From contig NC_068939.1 of the NCBI RefSeq assembly GCF_016801865.2, positions 140,683,821 to 140,747,820 of the forward strand: DNA of 64,000 bases, given 5' to 3'. The position numbers were made by a program, and so were the translations under genes. Source of the DNA: Culex pipiens pallens. Taxonomy: Eukaryota; Arthropoda; Insecta; Diptera; Culicidae. Below, piece after piece: positions 47,324-57,448 of the stretch (within the stretch, counting starts at the first letter, position 1; every line of letters starts with the position of its first letter). Under the pieces are notes generated by a model that was given only the letters and a program-made list of their open reading frames with translations, had not been told where the DNA came from and made no database searches.

Positions 47324-47924
47324 CATCTTTTATGTCAGAAAAATATAAAACCGGCTCCGTGGCTTAATGGTTACGGCTTCTGCCTCACAAGCAGAAGGGG
47401 TTCAGGGATCAAATCACGGTCGGTACCTTTGAAATTTGGAATTTGAACTTTGAATATGAACAAAAAACGAAAATTAATGAGGTGGAATTCGAAATCACAC
47501 CTTCAGATTGGTAGCCTGGGACGCTAAGCAGTCGGCCATCAGAAGGTTTACACTCCAGTAGTGAATTGATCCGTAGTGTTGAAACATGTCATCTTCTCAT
47601 ATTAAATACGCGCTGATCCCTGATTTGCCTGACGGGATTGGAAGTCTAAGTATAGATCGAGTTTCCTTCAGATGCTTGCTTCTATGTTTAGGCGGGGCCA
47701 AACAATGCCCAGCGGCCTCGAAATTGGACCGCAAGGAGCTTTCTGTCATTCTGAAATGGGTCGTTGGAAGCAGCGCGAGGGCTATCACCACCAAATACCC
47801 GGGACTGAGATAAGTTGTATCAGCACTCGGCATATACAAAGTCTGATACAAATTATACTTTCCCATAATATCGCTACCGGTTAGCGGGTATTTGATTGGA
47901 CACACACTCATCTTTTATGTCAGA
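47324..47924 (+). mobile_element. Long tRNA-derived SINE with 16-bp TSD
   Basis: CATCTTTTATGTCAGA at 47324-47339 and 47909-47924 bounds an insert of about 569 bp. The head (47352-47422) is tRNA-like: box A TGGCTTAATGG, an anticodon arm CTTCTGC-CTCACAA-GCAGAAG (loop CAC, as in tRNA-Val), and a weak box B GGTTCAGGGATC. The body of about 480 bp is unrelated to tRNA. Transcription would be by RNA polymerase III from the internal promoter; mobilisation needs a LINE. Confidence 0.8.
47352..47422 (+). promoter_or_regulatory. tRNA-Val-like head and Pol III promoter of the SINE
   Basis: Anticodon arm fully paired (7 bp, 7-base loop) and box A intact; the T arm is degraded, so not a functional tRNA gene. 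Confidence 0.6.
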
Positions 47925-48021
47925 CAAATCTGTAAAATTACAGCTATTTGAGGGTTTCGTTACTTTTTCAGTTTGGATTAAGGAAATTCATTTTCTTACT
48001 CACATTAAATGAACTGATACA

Positions 48022-48902
48022 TACAGTCATCCCTCATATTCGGTTTACAGATCGGCCAACGTTCAAAAAATCGTAGGAAATCGATAATTGAACATGATGA
48101 TTTACTTTTACCTTCATGTAAAAGCTTTTCTTGCGATCTTTCGATTGATGTATTAAGCGACTGTACATTTTTACGCTATTTTTACGGATGGGTCTCGTGG
48201 CGCAGGGGTAGCGGCTTCGGCTGCCGATCCCGATGATGCTATGAGACGCGGGTTCGATTCCCGCCTTATCCACTGAGCTTCTATCGGATGGTGAAGTAAA
48301 ACGTCGGTCCCGGTTTCTCCTGTCTCGTCAGAGGCGCTGGAGCAGAAATCCCACGTTAGAGGAAGGCCATGCCCCGGGGGGCGTAGTGCCAATAGTTTCG
48401 TTTACATTTTTACGCTTTATATCAAATTTTCAAAGAAAAACATTGACCCTTGAAATCCACAAATTCGGAACACTGTTTTCTTACGGATGTAAACAAACTT
48501 TGGTTCACTCCAGGAGTATTTTTTTTTACAAAAAATGAATTCTCATACTGAAACGAATGAAACTCAAGCTTAGTAATGTTTTATGAATGGTTTGATAACC
48601 TTTTTTGTGAAAATATCAGTTAAATCCAGGTGTTCCACAATTGTGGGAGGTACAATAACATCCCACAATCATGGAACAGGCAATTTGGAGACAGTGTTTT
48701 GCTGCTCCCAATAAAATAGTCTTGAAATGCTGTTTATTGTTTTTAAAGTACTACTTTTACTAGTGAAATAGCAAGAGAATGTAAAAATAAAGGTCCTAAA
48801 AATAGTAGGGTCACTAGAAAAGATGCATTTTGCTTCCTGTTGACAAATTATCAGAAAAGTGTTCCGAATTTGTGGGTGTTTCGAATATGTGGGATGACTG
48901 TA
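48022..48902. mobile_element. TA-flanked MITE with TTCGGAACAC/GTGGGA words, containing a SINE
   Basis: Starts TACAGTCATCCCTCATATTC and ends CGAATATGTGGGATGACTGTA. CACAAATTCGGAACACTG (48458-48475), TTCCACAATTGTGGGA (48634-48649), CCCACAATCATGGAAC (48662-48677) and GTTCCGAATTTGTGGGTG are internal repeats of the terminal phrase. The SINE at 48178-48402 is inserted near its left side. Confidence 0.78.
48164..48416 (+). mobile_element. Short tRNA-derived SINE with perfect 14-bp TSD
   Basis: TACATTTTTACGCT at 48164-48177 and 48403-48416 flanks a 225-bp unit. 48186-48271 folds tRNA-like: acceptor GGATGGG against CTTATCC, D-arm with box A, a long variable region, and perfect box B GGTTCGATTCC with T stem GCGGG/CCCGC. 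The rest (to GGGGGGCGTAGTGCCAATAG) is the SINE body. A good T arm and short divergence suggest a recent, possibly active family. Confidence 0.85.
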
Positions 48903-49106
48903 CCTAGTTAGCGTTTTTCCCTTTATTGCAATCAAAAATTTCCTAATTTTTTTGATTAAAAAATCAGCACGATTCAAACAAAAAGTGATCAGATTTTGCC
49001 TTAAATTTGTTGAAATGTGACCGTGACCATTACATCGAAAATAAAGTAAAAGTAATATACTAACTGTATCTAATTTAAAATATATTCATAGAAGGATACA
49101 TTCTTG
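48903..49106. other. 3' flank of LRIM gene 1
   Basis: AT-rich; no clear AATAAA on the minus strand within 150 bases of the stop. AATATA (49078-49083 region, minus) is the nearest variant. Confidence 0.3.
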
Positions 49107-50270
49107 TCAATTCTCCTCCTCCCGCTCCACCTGATCCGTCTTCGCAATCATCTCCAGCCGCTCCTTGTACCGGTACTTTGAAACCTCCCGCTCCGACTCC
49201 TCCAGATCCTCGCGCATCGCCCGCAGTATGTCCTGCATTGAGGTGACCTTCTTCACAAACTGCTGTTCCATCTCGGCCTTCTCCATCGCCAACCGTACAC
49301 TTTCCCGCTGCAGCAGTCGTACCTTAGCCTCCAACACCTGGCAGCTGTCGTTACTGTGCTGTTGCTGATCCCCGAGGACGCTCTCTTGCTGGGTCAGCTT
49401 TTCCAAAATCGGCCCGTCTTGTCGTCGCGATTCCTCATCAATCTCGATCAGTTCGTACCTGGGTTGGGACGGTTGAGAGTCTTCATCGTAACAGCACAGC
49501 CCTCCGTCGTTGTGCTCTTCACAGGCCCCGTCGGAATCGAACAGTCGGATATGGCGATTCCAAATCTGCTGTCTCATCGAACCGACCCATCCGCAACTCC
49601 AGCGATTGTCCGCCAAACGAACGCGTTCCAACCGCGGGAATCCTATCGGGAACCATGGAATTTGGGAGAGGTAGTTGTGGTTGATCCAAAAGTTCTTGAC
49701 CTTTTTAAGTCGAAGATCCGAACTTCCGTCAACGCGTATCAGCTGGTTTCGGGAAAGGTCCAACACTAGCAGATTGTCCATCTGTTGGAACCAGTCCAGG
49801 TCGACGAACTCCAAACGGTTTTGCGACAGGTCCAGTATGGTCAGACCTACCAGGTAACGAATCGAGTCCGGCAACCGGTCGAGTAGATTCCGGTTGATCA
49901 TCAGCGTGTTCAAGCTGTGGTTGGGAACAGCACTCACGGAGAAATTGCGCAGTTCGGTTTTGTGAATGCGCAGCGAGTGCAGCTTTTCGGAGCTGTAGTT
50001 GACACTGGCGATTTGGCCACCCTTGAGCGTTAGAAAGTTCGATTCACCTAGGGCAGCGAAGAGTTCCGAGGAGAACACGGGGATCTGACTGCTTTCGATG
50101 ACCAGCTGCAGGACGTCCTGGAACTGAGCCGTAGCGTGGTTGTCGGAGGAGTCGATGGTAATGTTGCGGAGGTAACATGTTCGTCCACTTTGGATTTGAT
50201 CACAGGGAAAGAACTTGGCGAAGCATGTTGAAAGGAATGTTAAGAACAATAACACACTTGAATAACGCAT
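49107..50270 (-). CDS. LRIM-type secreted leucine-rich repeat immune protein with coiled coil (gene 1)
   Basis: A single-exon gene for 387 residues. Residues 1-18 are a signal peptide (MRYSSVLLFLTFLSTCFA). A cysteine pair (C23, C32) caps about six leucine-rich repeats between residues 90 and 225 (LTILDLSQNRLEFVDLDWF, LLVLDLSRNQLIRVDG). Then comes the cysteine pattern of the LRIM family (NRWSCGW, DSDGAC, GGLCC; residues about 226-262) and an acidic linker to a coiled coil (about 310-375, EAKVRLLQRESVRLAMEK). This matches the short-LRIM class with coiled coil. Known LRIMs circulate in haemolymph and some stabilise complement-like TEP proteins; this role is inferred by family. A TCAGT initiator lies 15 bases upstream. 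Head-to-tail with gene 2. Confidence 0.9.
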   Translation of the reverse strand: MRYSSVLLFLTFLSTCFAKFFPCDQIQSGRTCYLRNITIDSSDNHATAQFQDVLQLVIESSQIPVFSSELFAALGESNFLTLKGGQIASVNYSSEKLHSLRIHKTELRNFSVSAVPNHSLNTLMINRNLLDRLPDSIRYLVGLTILDLSQNRLEFVDLDWFQQMDNLLVLDLSRNQLIRVDGSSDLRLKKVKNFWINHNYLSQIPWFPIGFPRLERVRLADNRWSCGWVGSMRQQIWNRHIRLFDSDGACEEHNDGGLCCYDEDSQPSQPRYELIEIDEESRRQDGPILEKLTQQESVLGDQQQHSNDSCQVLEAKVRLLQRESVRLAMEKAEMEQQFVKKVTSMQDILRAMREDLEESEREVSKYRYKERLEMIAKTDQVEREEEN

Positions 50271-50284
50271 CTCAACTGGACGCG

Positions 50285-50289
50285 ACTGA
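50285..50289 (-). promoter_or_regulatory. Possible initiator (TCAGT) of LRIM gene 1
   Basis: On the minus strand GTGTCAGTCGCG matches the arthropod initiator core and lies 15 bases before the ATG. A GATA-type site (CTTATCAG) lies further upstream near 50440-50450. Motif match only. Confidence 0.3.
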
Positions 50290-50488
50290 CACGATTGGAT
50301 GCTCAGTTAAACTGCTGGGCAAGTTAGTTCATGTAAGATGAGCAATTGCATTTGATAACGGATCGTAAATAAATCGTTGAATAACTTCACTTTGTAGCTG
50401 ATAGTGATCTATGACCTGTTGTAACGGGAATTGTCAATAACTGATAAGAAGGTTTGCTATTTTCCTAATCTTTTAATAAGAAACTGCG

Positions 50489-51529
50489 CTATACAGCTAT
50501 TGGATCGTCCAGATAAACTGCTGAATTGCCCATTTCTGCACCGACAGCTTGTGTTTCGTTGTCATTCTCTTCTATTAAAATATCAAGAACTCCTCCCTGA
50601 ACGTACGGGTCCAACTTAGCGGTATCCTCCACGTTCAACACGACCTTACTGGGTTTGCAGCACAAACCACCGCTGTTCTCCCAGCCAGCTCCACAGCTGT
50701 AATCCGAATCCATCAGAGTGACCTTCATCAACCAGAACGTATTGCGGGCCATTACCACCCAGTTGCACGACCAACGGTTATCCGACACCGTGATGTACTT
50801 CAACCCTGGAACAACGTCCGGGAATCGCCACATGAACTCCAGCTGGTTCCCCTGCAGGTACAGCTCCTCCAATCTCTCAAGCTTAAGAAACGGTCCACTG
50901 TGCAGTGCCTGTAGCTTGTTGTTGGACAGGTCAAGCACTCTTAGATTCTTGAATCCTCCAACTCGGTCCAAGTCAAAATAGGTAAAGTTGCAATACGCAA
51001 CATCGATCACTTCCAGTGCCTTCAAGTACATCATGGACGGAGACCACCTTGAAAACAAAGCACTACGAATAGCCAGCTGCTTCAAGCTATAGTTCGGTTC
51101 CCCGAGAACATCAAACATCACCAGATCCGTGTTGATCACCCGAAGCACCTCTATCGACACTGACCAGAAAATGATCTCCCGTGTGAACCCCCCTCGCAGC
51201 GTCAGCTGCCTGGTGTCCCCCATCAGCTGGAACAGCTCAACGCCCAGAAACCGAAAGCGGGCATTGCGAAACTCCAAGTCCATCTCCCGCGGAAACGACA
51301 GCTCACCCAAGTCCGACGCCGCATCTAGGTCCACGTTCTCAATGATACAGGTATTCAGCGTGAGATAGCGCAGATAATCCCGGCACCGAAAACCGGGATC
51401 GTCCCCACAGACACCACAAACCGACAGCAGCAGTATCACTCCCGTCCACCTGAAAACCGATTACGAGTAAGTTCACCATCCAAAGTTACAGTCTGTAATT
51501 ACTCACCGTAGCGACCAAATCGCTTGCAT
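50489..51529 (-). CDS. LRIM-type coil-less leucine-rich repeat protein (gene 2), two exons
   Basis: CDS is complement of 50489-51449 and 51507-51529. Exon 1 has 23 coding bases (MQAIWSL and two bases of R); a 57-bp intron (GTGAGT...TTTTCAG) follows, then exon 2; total 327 residues. The join restores a signal peptide: MQAIWSLRWTGVILLLSVC, cleaved near CGVCGDD. Two N-terminal cysteines, about six leucine-rich repeats (LRVLDLSNNKLQALHSG, LEELYLQGNQLEFMW), and the LRIM cysteine cluster NRWSCNW, DSDYSC, GGLCC are present. There is no coiled coil after the CC pair; the protein ends about 50 residues later in an acidic tail, as in the coil-less LRIM class. Probably a secreted immune factor. Related to gene 3 by sequence and intron position. 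Confidence 0.88.
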
Positions 51530-52199
51530 TGTGAACTGGCTCGTGTCAGGTTCGGAACTGCTGCACGAGAGTTCGCTGGCGATAAGAGCGGCTGCGCGGT
51601 CGGCTCGATCGTCGGCCTTCCCGGTTATAGCCTGTACATGGTGAGTTGATGTTTGTTATGATTTGTGCGAATGTTTTGCTACCTTTACCGATTTCAATGG
51701 AACAGCCACTATCAGTGATGGCAGGCAGAGTAGGGCCAACGAGAACGGGGATTCTCGGCGTGACGAGTGTGGTTTCGAGTACGTAAATAGTTGGGCTGTA
51801 AATGACCAACTAGCTGATGTCGCCAACTAGTGCAATTATTAGTTCGTTAAATTCTAGTGGAACACAAAACCTAGAATGTGTTCGTAAAAGCGTATAACCT
51901 TTAATTTTTTTAATGATTTTTTTTCTAAATATTCAAATCATGTATTTATCAAGCATTTAAAATTTGTAAAAATAAATAACGTTGATCCTTTTCACACTTC
52001 GAAAACAATATTATTTTCCATGTTTTTCGATTTCATTATCTTGGCTATGAAAAAAACCATGTTGACATGGTCGCGTAGCTTGATCCAGCTGAGGATTATT
52101 CAAGTATCCATTCAAAATTAGTATAGTTTTAAATAGAAGTAATCACGATTCGGTTGATTCCTCATAATCCAGTAAATTTGCCTTTTTAAGTAGATTGTC
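51530..52199. other. Promoter side of LRIM gene 2, then AT-rich spacer
   Basis: 51530-51800 is of mixed composition. A GATA-type site (CTTATCGCC, minus) lies about 50 bases upstream of the gene 2 ATG, in keeping with fat-body or haemocyte GATA control, though this is only a motif. 51850-52199 shows nothing coding. Confidence 0.35.
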
Positions 52200-54473
52200 C
52201 GATTTCTCGTTCGGGATTTGGGTATACTTCTAGGGCGGACCTTTCAGTATTCTATCAACTTGATTCATTATTCATACCATCAGATTGGGTAGTCAGATCT
52301 CCATAATTCAAAGCACTTATGGGCTTATAACTTTTGATAGGGTTATCAGATCTTGAATCTTTTGAACTCGTTGAAAAGGTCTTTTAATTACATATTCAAC
52401 GACAGGTCGCATGATAGATCCAGACAACGTCAATATCAAAATATCTGAGATCCGGCCTCTAAAAAGTGCATAAATAACACTTAAGTGCGTATAATTTTTG
52501 ATAGGGTTATCAGATCTTGAATCTTTTGAACTCGTTGGAAAGGTCTTTTAATAACCTATTCAACGACAGGTTGCATGATAGATCTGGATTACATTTTCAT
52601 CAAAATATTTGAGATCCGGCCTCCAAAAAGTGTGTAAATAACACTTAAGTGCTAATAACATTGGATAGGGTTGTCAGATCTTCAATCTTTTAATCTCGTT
52701 GGAATGGTCTCTTACCTATCCAACGACAGGTCGCATGATAGATACGAACAGTGTTTTATCAAAATATCTAAGATCCGGCCTCCAAAAAGTGTGTAAATAA
52801 CACTTAAGTGTTAATAACTTTTGATAGGGTTGTCAGATCTTCGATGTTTTAGGCTCATTTGAAAGGTCTTTTAATTATCTAAAAAAAAGTCGTACGATAG
52901 TCCTGGACAACTTTTTCATCAAAATATTTGAGATCCGACCTCTGAAATGTGTACAAATGACACTTAAGTGCTCATGACTTTTGATAGGGCTATCAGATCT
53001 TCAATGTTTTGAGCTCATTAGAAAGGTCTTTGAAATACCTTTCTAAAAATGTATCAGACGGGTTTTCTTAAAAAAACGTTACTTAATCCACCGATGGTGG
53101 TTGGTGCCTTCCTCACAATTTTGTACATATTTGTTTCTGTAGTAAACCTACAAATTTTATCTAAATTTTACTTCTTACAACATATCTACATGGAGTATGG
53201 GGTCTAGGATCCCAAAAATCATTGGACGTAATATTAGAACAACACCTACGGGGCTGTTTCATGAAAATTGTTCACTTTCAATAGTTATATTACTTTAAAG
53301 TTTTGTAAGCCTTAAGGCAGTAAAAAATATATATCTGTTCATTTTTCCCGGGAGTTTCAAATCAACAAAATCCCGGGAGCCAGATCTCCGGATAGATCCG
53401 GGCAACTTTTTCATCAACATATTTGAGATCCGGCCTCTAAAATGTGTACAAATGACACTTATGTGCTCATAACTTGTGATAGGGTTATTGGATCTTCAAT
53501 CTTTTGGGCTTGTTGGAAAGGTCTTTTGATTACCTATCCAACGATGGGTCGCATGAAAGATCCGGACAACTTTTTCATCAACATATTTGAGATCCGGCCT
53601 CTAAAATGTGTACAAATGACACTTAGGTGCTCATAACTTTTGATAGGATTATCAGATCTTCAATGTTTTGGGCTCATTAGAAAAGTCTTTCAAATACCTT
53701 TCTAAAAATGTATGATCAGACAGGTTTGCTTACAAAAACCACCCTTTTTACAATCTTTCAAACTTTGGTCAGAATCGTTTTTTTAGCATAACTTTTGAAG
53801 TACAGTAGTTGTTCGGTAACTGGGCTGAGAACGTAGCCCAGTCATCGAATGCTGTTCGCTAACTGGGCTGAACGAAAAATAACGAGGGGACTACCGATGC
53901 ATAAAATTTATTGGATGAAATATAAAAATAAAAGTTACTCAAATTTGTTTACAATGATTACTTTTCATATTTCTTTAATTGTGACTGGAAATTACATAAA
54001 AGTTTGAAAAAAGTTTTTTTATTTGTTGACCATGATTTTTGCATCCATTTACCCCTCGGTGATTTCGGTTTGTTTTGGATTTTTGACGTTTGTCTGCTTT
54101 TTAACTGGGCTACGGCCCAGTTATCGAGCGCCCAGTTAAAAAGCAGCCCAGTTAAACAACGCCCAGTTACCGTTACATAAGTACAACTACTGTACTTATC
54201 AAAACTTCATAATATTAACTAGGGTCTTGTGGGACCCCAAGACGGATCGAATGAGACTAGAACGGTCCAAATCGGTTCAGCCAGTCCGGAGATAATCGAG
54301 TGCATATTTTTCGGTGCACGGACTTACAGACATACACACGCACAGACATTTGCTCAGAATTTGATTCTGAGTCGATAGGTATACGTGAAGGTAGGTATAC
54401 GAGGTCGAATTAAGAAGTTCATTTTTCGCGTGATTTTATAGCTTTTCCTCAGTAAGGTGAGGAAGGCAAAACT
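52200..54473 (-). repeat. Minisatellite-bearing repeat with about 160-bp units, minus orientation
   Basis: Read on the minus strand, the 5' end is GCCTTCCTCACCTTACTGAG at 54473, and a 3' end GAGGAAGGCACCAACCACC lies at 53095-53116. Units marked by GAGATCCGGCCTC on the plus strand lie at 52447, 52611, 52769, 52930, 53425 and 53589, spaced 159-164 bp, homologous to the 164-bp units at 33.5-34.8 kb. Units continue left of the 3' end, so two elements or a rearranged one are present. A MITE interrupts it at 53801-54194. Confidence 0.7.
53801..54194. mobile_element. TA-flanked MITE with AACTGGGC words
   Basis: Starts TACAGTAGTTGTTCGGTAAC and ends GTACAACTACTGTA. TAACTGGGC or its complement occurs about nine times in 394 bp, clustered at both ends. 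Inserted at TA in the minisatellite-bearing repeat (ACTTTTGAAGTA...TACTTATC). Confidence 0.83.
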
Positions 54474-54484
54474 ACCCTTTGTAC

Positions 54485-55505
54485 AATCTTTCAAACTTTT
54501 GCCAGAATCGTTTTTTTAGCATAACTTTTGGAATATGTCATTTTAAGGGAAATTTAATGTAAGTTTCAAATCTCTGTTGACCCAAACGGGTATTTTTTCA
54601 TTTCAAACAAAAATTAGCATTTAAAAATTTTGTGTTCGTGAAGAGCACACAATTACAAAAAAAATGATATAAAATGGTTTAAAATCGCGCTAACTCGTGA
54701 TTTTTATAGGCAAACCCCTATATGTTTATATATATCAAATTTTTAATTGTCTTCTCTACAACTTTGTAGAACTTTATTACACTCTAAAAATTACCCCGGC
54801 AATGTTAGAAAAAACACAAAATTTCAAAATGAAAAATTTGGTTCTTAATGAAAAAAATACCCTCCTAGGTCAATAACGATTGAAAAAGTACATTAAATTT
54901 CCCTTGAAATGACATGTTCCAAAAAATTTTACAGTCGAGTAAAGGAAAAATGGAGAAATTATTAAAACTTTTTCAGTGTTTTTTTTTTATGAAAATACGT
55001 TTATTCTGAATCAAATCAGGCGAACAATTTACATAAAAGTTAGTTTTAAGGTAGCCCATTTCCTTTTTTTAAATGTAGGACCTCCTACATTTCAAATCAC
55101 TGAGTAGCGAAAGCTACAATATTTCATGAATAAATGAAAGTTGTAGTATTAAAATTGAGGTGAAAAGTCATCGATTGCGATTGGACACTCAATAATATTT
55201 TAACTGAATGAATGTACATAAAAAAGAAAATCTGAATAAATATAATTTAAAAAAAATACTTAAAAGTCTTTTTGAATCCAAATTTCTAACTCATCACCGT
55301 TTCAGGCTGCAAATTATTAAAAATCATCTCTTTTTTCGCATGTTAAAAAATAAAAGGGGTCGTACCGCCCCTCCGTCACGAGATATCAAAAACGGACCTC
55401 GGATTTGTGATCAGGGGCAAAAGTTACCCCTTAGAACAAAGTTTCACGCAAATCGAAGAGGGGTCGGGGCAACTGCTGTATGAGTTGGCGGAGAATTACC
55501 CAGAT
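54485..55505 (+). repeat. Interspersed repeat S, copy split by a LINE 3' end
   Basis: 54800-55030 and 55260-55505 match consecutive parts of 43841-44310. The break carries the 3' UTR of the LINE of 46-47 kb. 54485-54540 duplicates 53742-53800 (CAATCTTTCAAACTTT), marking the edge of the preceding repeat. Confidence 0.6.
55031..55260 (+). mobile_element. Severely 5'-truncated LINE (3' UTR only)
   Basis: About 210 bases nearly identical to 47066-47275 (GGACCTCCTACATTTCAAAT; CACTCAATAATATTTTAACT) ending in an A tract. The flanks ACATAAAAGT and ACTTAAAAGT form a 10-bp imperfect TSD, and the uninterrupted target is seen at 44055-44065. Confidence 0.75.
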
Positions 55506-55685
55506 ACATTTGTCTTATTGAGGGAATTCTTTCAAGATATATTTTTAAATCCTTGATCAAAAAATTAATTACATCCGATTAAGACAAAAAGTACCTTTCA
55601 ACAGTTGGGTTAAGTAACGGTTTTTATTTTACTAACATTATACGAATTTATAACATATTTCGATTGTAAATTCTTCATTCCACTG

Positions 55686-56755
55686 CTAAACAGAATTATA
55701 AATCAGTACTGATGGATTAGTACTGTCCTCCGAATCCAACACATACACCAAACGCTGTGTGTTATTCTGGGCAGGAGCATGAATCGCACTCAAAATTTCA
55801 TGGATCACGCCGTGAACGACATCCACGTGCTTGGGCCGTTCCTTGCAGCACAATCCACCATTGTTGGTCATTCCGTCCCGTTCACCGCAGAAGCTTTCCG
55901 CACCCATCACGGTAATTCCACCGTTCCAGATGTTTCCCCGTGCCTCACCGACCCAATCACAGTACCAGGAGTTCCGCTTAAGGGTCACTACCTTGAGTGC
56001 CGGAAAAGCCCCGGGGAAGTTCTGCATTGCTGTCAGTTTGTTGTAGGATATGTCCAACAACTTCAGCGCTGCTAGTGGCATCGTAGGGTCGATCCTCACC
56101 GAGTGAATTCTGTTCCAGGAAAGATCCAACAGCCGTAGCTTTTCCATATCGGTGAACGGCTCAAAATCTATAAACTCCAAGCTGCACTTTTGAAACGTCA
56201 ATTCTTCCAAACTTTTCAAGTACCGTATGGTGGGCGAGATTATACGATATTTGTCCGATCTTATGCTTAACGTCTTCAGCGAGAAATTGTCTTCTTCAAC
56301 CACTTCAAACCGCACCAGCCAACTGTTCAGCACCTTCAACGAAACCAGTGTGCTCGACTGGAACTCAACACTTTTGACTAGTCCCTTTGAAAACGTGAGA
56401 TTTCGCGCCTTTTGAACCACCAGGAACGCGCCCTCGTCGAATCGGTTGAACTCCGGGTTGAGAATCTCCAGCAGGGCACCGTCCGGAATTCCGGCCACTC
56501 CAAACGAGTCCAAGTCGTACTGGGTGGCATTCCGCAGGGTGCAGCGCTGTTGGGGCGTAATCGAAATAAACTGTAGACCGCAAGCCAGCTCGTAGCCAGT
56601 GACTGTTTGCTGGTGATTTATGATCAGCATGATCGATGCAATTCTGGGAAAGAATGTTTGTTTTGACTTTAAATTTATTCATTCATTGATAAGCCAGAGA
56701 AGCATTCGGATGATGACGGTGAACGGCGAGGTACTTACAGGACGAGGGGACTCAT
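55686..56755 (-). CDS. LRIM-type coil-less leucine-rich repeat protein (gene 3), two exons
   Basis: CDS is complement of 55686-56643 and 56739-56755. Exon 1 has 17 coding bases (MSPLV and two bases of L); a 95-bp intron (GTAAGT...TTTCCCAG) follows; total 324 residues. Splicing gives the signal peptide MSPLVLIASIMLIINHQQTV. Then come two N-terminal cysteines (ELACGL, QQRCTLRN), about six leucine-rich repeats (LRLLDLSWNRIHSVRID, LKLLDISYNKLTAMQ), and the cluster NSWYCDW, AESFCGE, GGLCC. The C-terminal tail has no coiled coil. Same class as gene 2, with the intron in the same phase within the signal peptide codons, so the two are tandem duplicates. Likely a secreted immune factor; no ligand can be inferred. 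Confidence 0.88.
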
Positions 56756-56780
56756 TTTGTCTGTTGATTGCTGGTCGAAT

Positions 56781-56785
56781 ACTGA
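56781..56785 (-). promoter_or_regulatory. Possible initiator (TCAGT) of LRIM gene 3
   Basis: Minus-strand CTCTCAGTATTC lies 26 bases before the ATG. A second TCAGTA is at about 56792-56796. Motif match only. Confidence 0.3.
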
Positions 56786-57076
56786 GAGCGTACTGAATCT
56801 GTTTGATGATGATCAGACTTTAAGTAATGTACAGAGTGATGTTTACATTCGCTCTGTTTATATTTTTTAGAATGTGCGTTCCGAGCAGGAAACTATTCCT
56901 AGAATATTGTGTTTTATGCTTTGTTTTAATTTTAAAAGAGGTACTGCGAAAAAATGTCCCTCAGATGAAATGTGTATTCCTAATAAAATTGTAATGTTTT
57001 CATTTGCCGAATACATCGGGAAATGATCCATTTGGCCCATTTCAATCTTTCAAATGGATTGAATTTGAATCGATTA

Positions 57077-57448
57077 TACACAGCTAAAAAAGTAGTAATC
57101 CAGCTGCGTGTAAAAGGCCTGGGTGTAAAATTAAAATTGCATTATTTTATGCAATTTAATGTGATTTTACACTCTGAAATATGTAGCCCATCAGTATGGG
57201 AAACCTACTTGACCGAAATGTCAAGCTCGTGTATGCGTTTATCCTTTCCATTTTTCATCGGTCTGATGGCCGAGTGGGCTAAGGCACCAGTCCTTACTGT
57301 TGGTGCTGGGTTTGAATCCCGTCGGTTGCAACTTCTTTTTGTGTTTGCAAAAATTGTACATGCAGTGTGTAATATTATATGTTTATTTTGACGAAGGTGA
57401 TGTGCATGCATTTGCATGCGATTTCATCATCGGATTTTTTGCTGTGTA
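57077..57448. mobile_element. TA-flanked MITE carrying a tRNA-like sequence
   Basis: Ends TACACAGCTAAAAAAG and TTTTTTGCTGTGTA are inverted copies with TA. Inside, 57260-57328 resembles a tRNA of the Leu/Ser kind. No A-rich tail or TSD of SINE type is seen, so a tRNA-related segment seems to have been captured by a DNA-type element, or by its progenitor. Confidence 0.65.
57260..57328 (+). pseudogene. tRNA-like (Leu/Ser type) sequence inside a MITE
   Basis: GATGGCCGAGTGGGCTAAGG is an intact D-arm/box A, and GGGTTTGAATCCC a plausible T arm/box B. The anticodon arm (ACCAGTCCTTACTGTTGGT) pairs poorly, has no U33, and lacks the long variable arm expected. Probably not a working tRNA, but the Pol III promoter may be usable. 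Confidence 0.55.

Noticed and set aside
47352..47422. Functional tRNA-Val gene
   Set aside because: The T arm is degraded and the sequence is the head of a SINE with TSDs.
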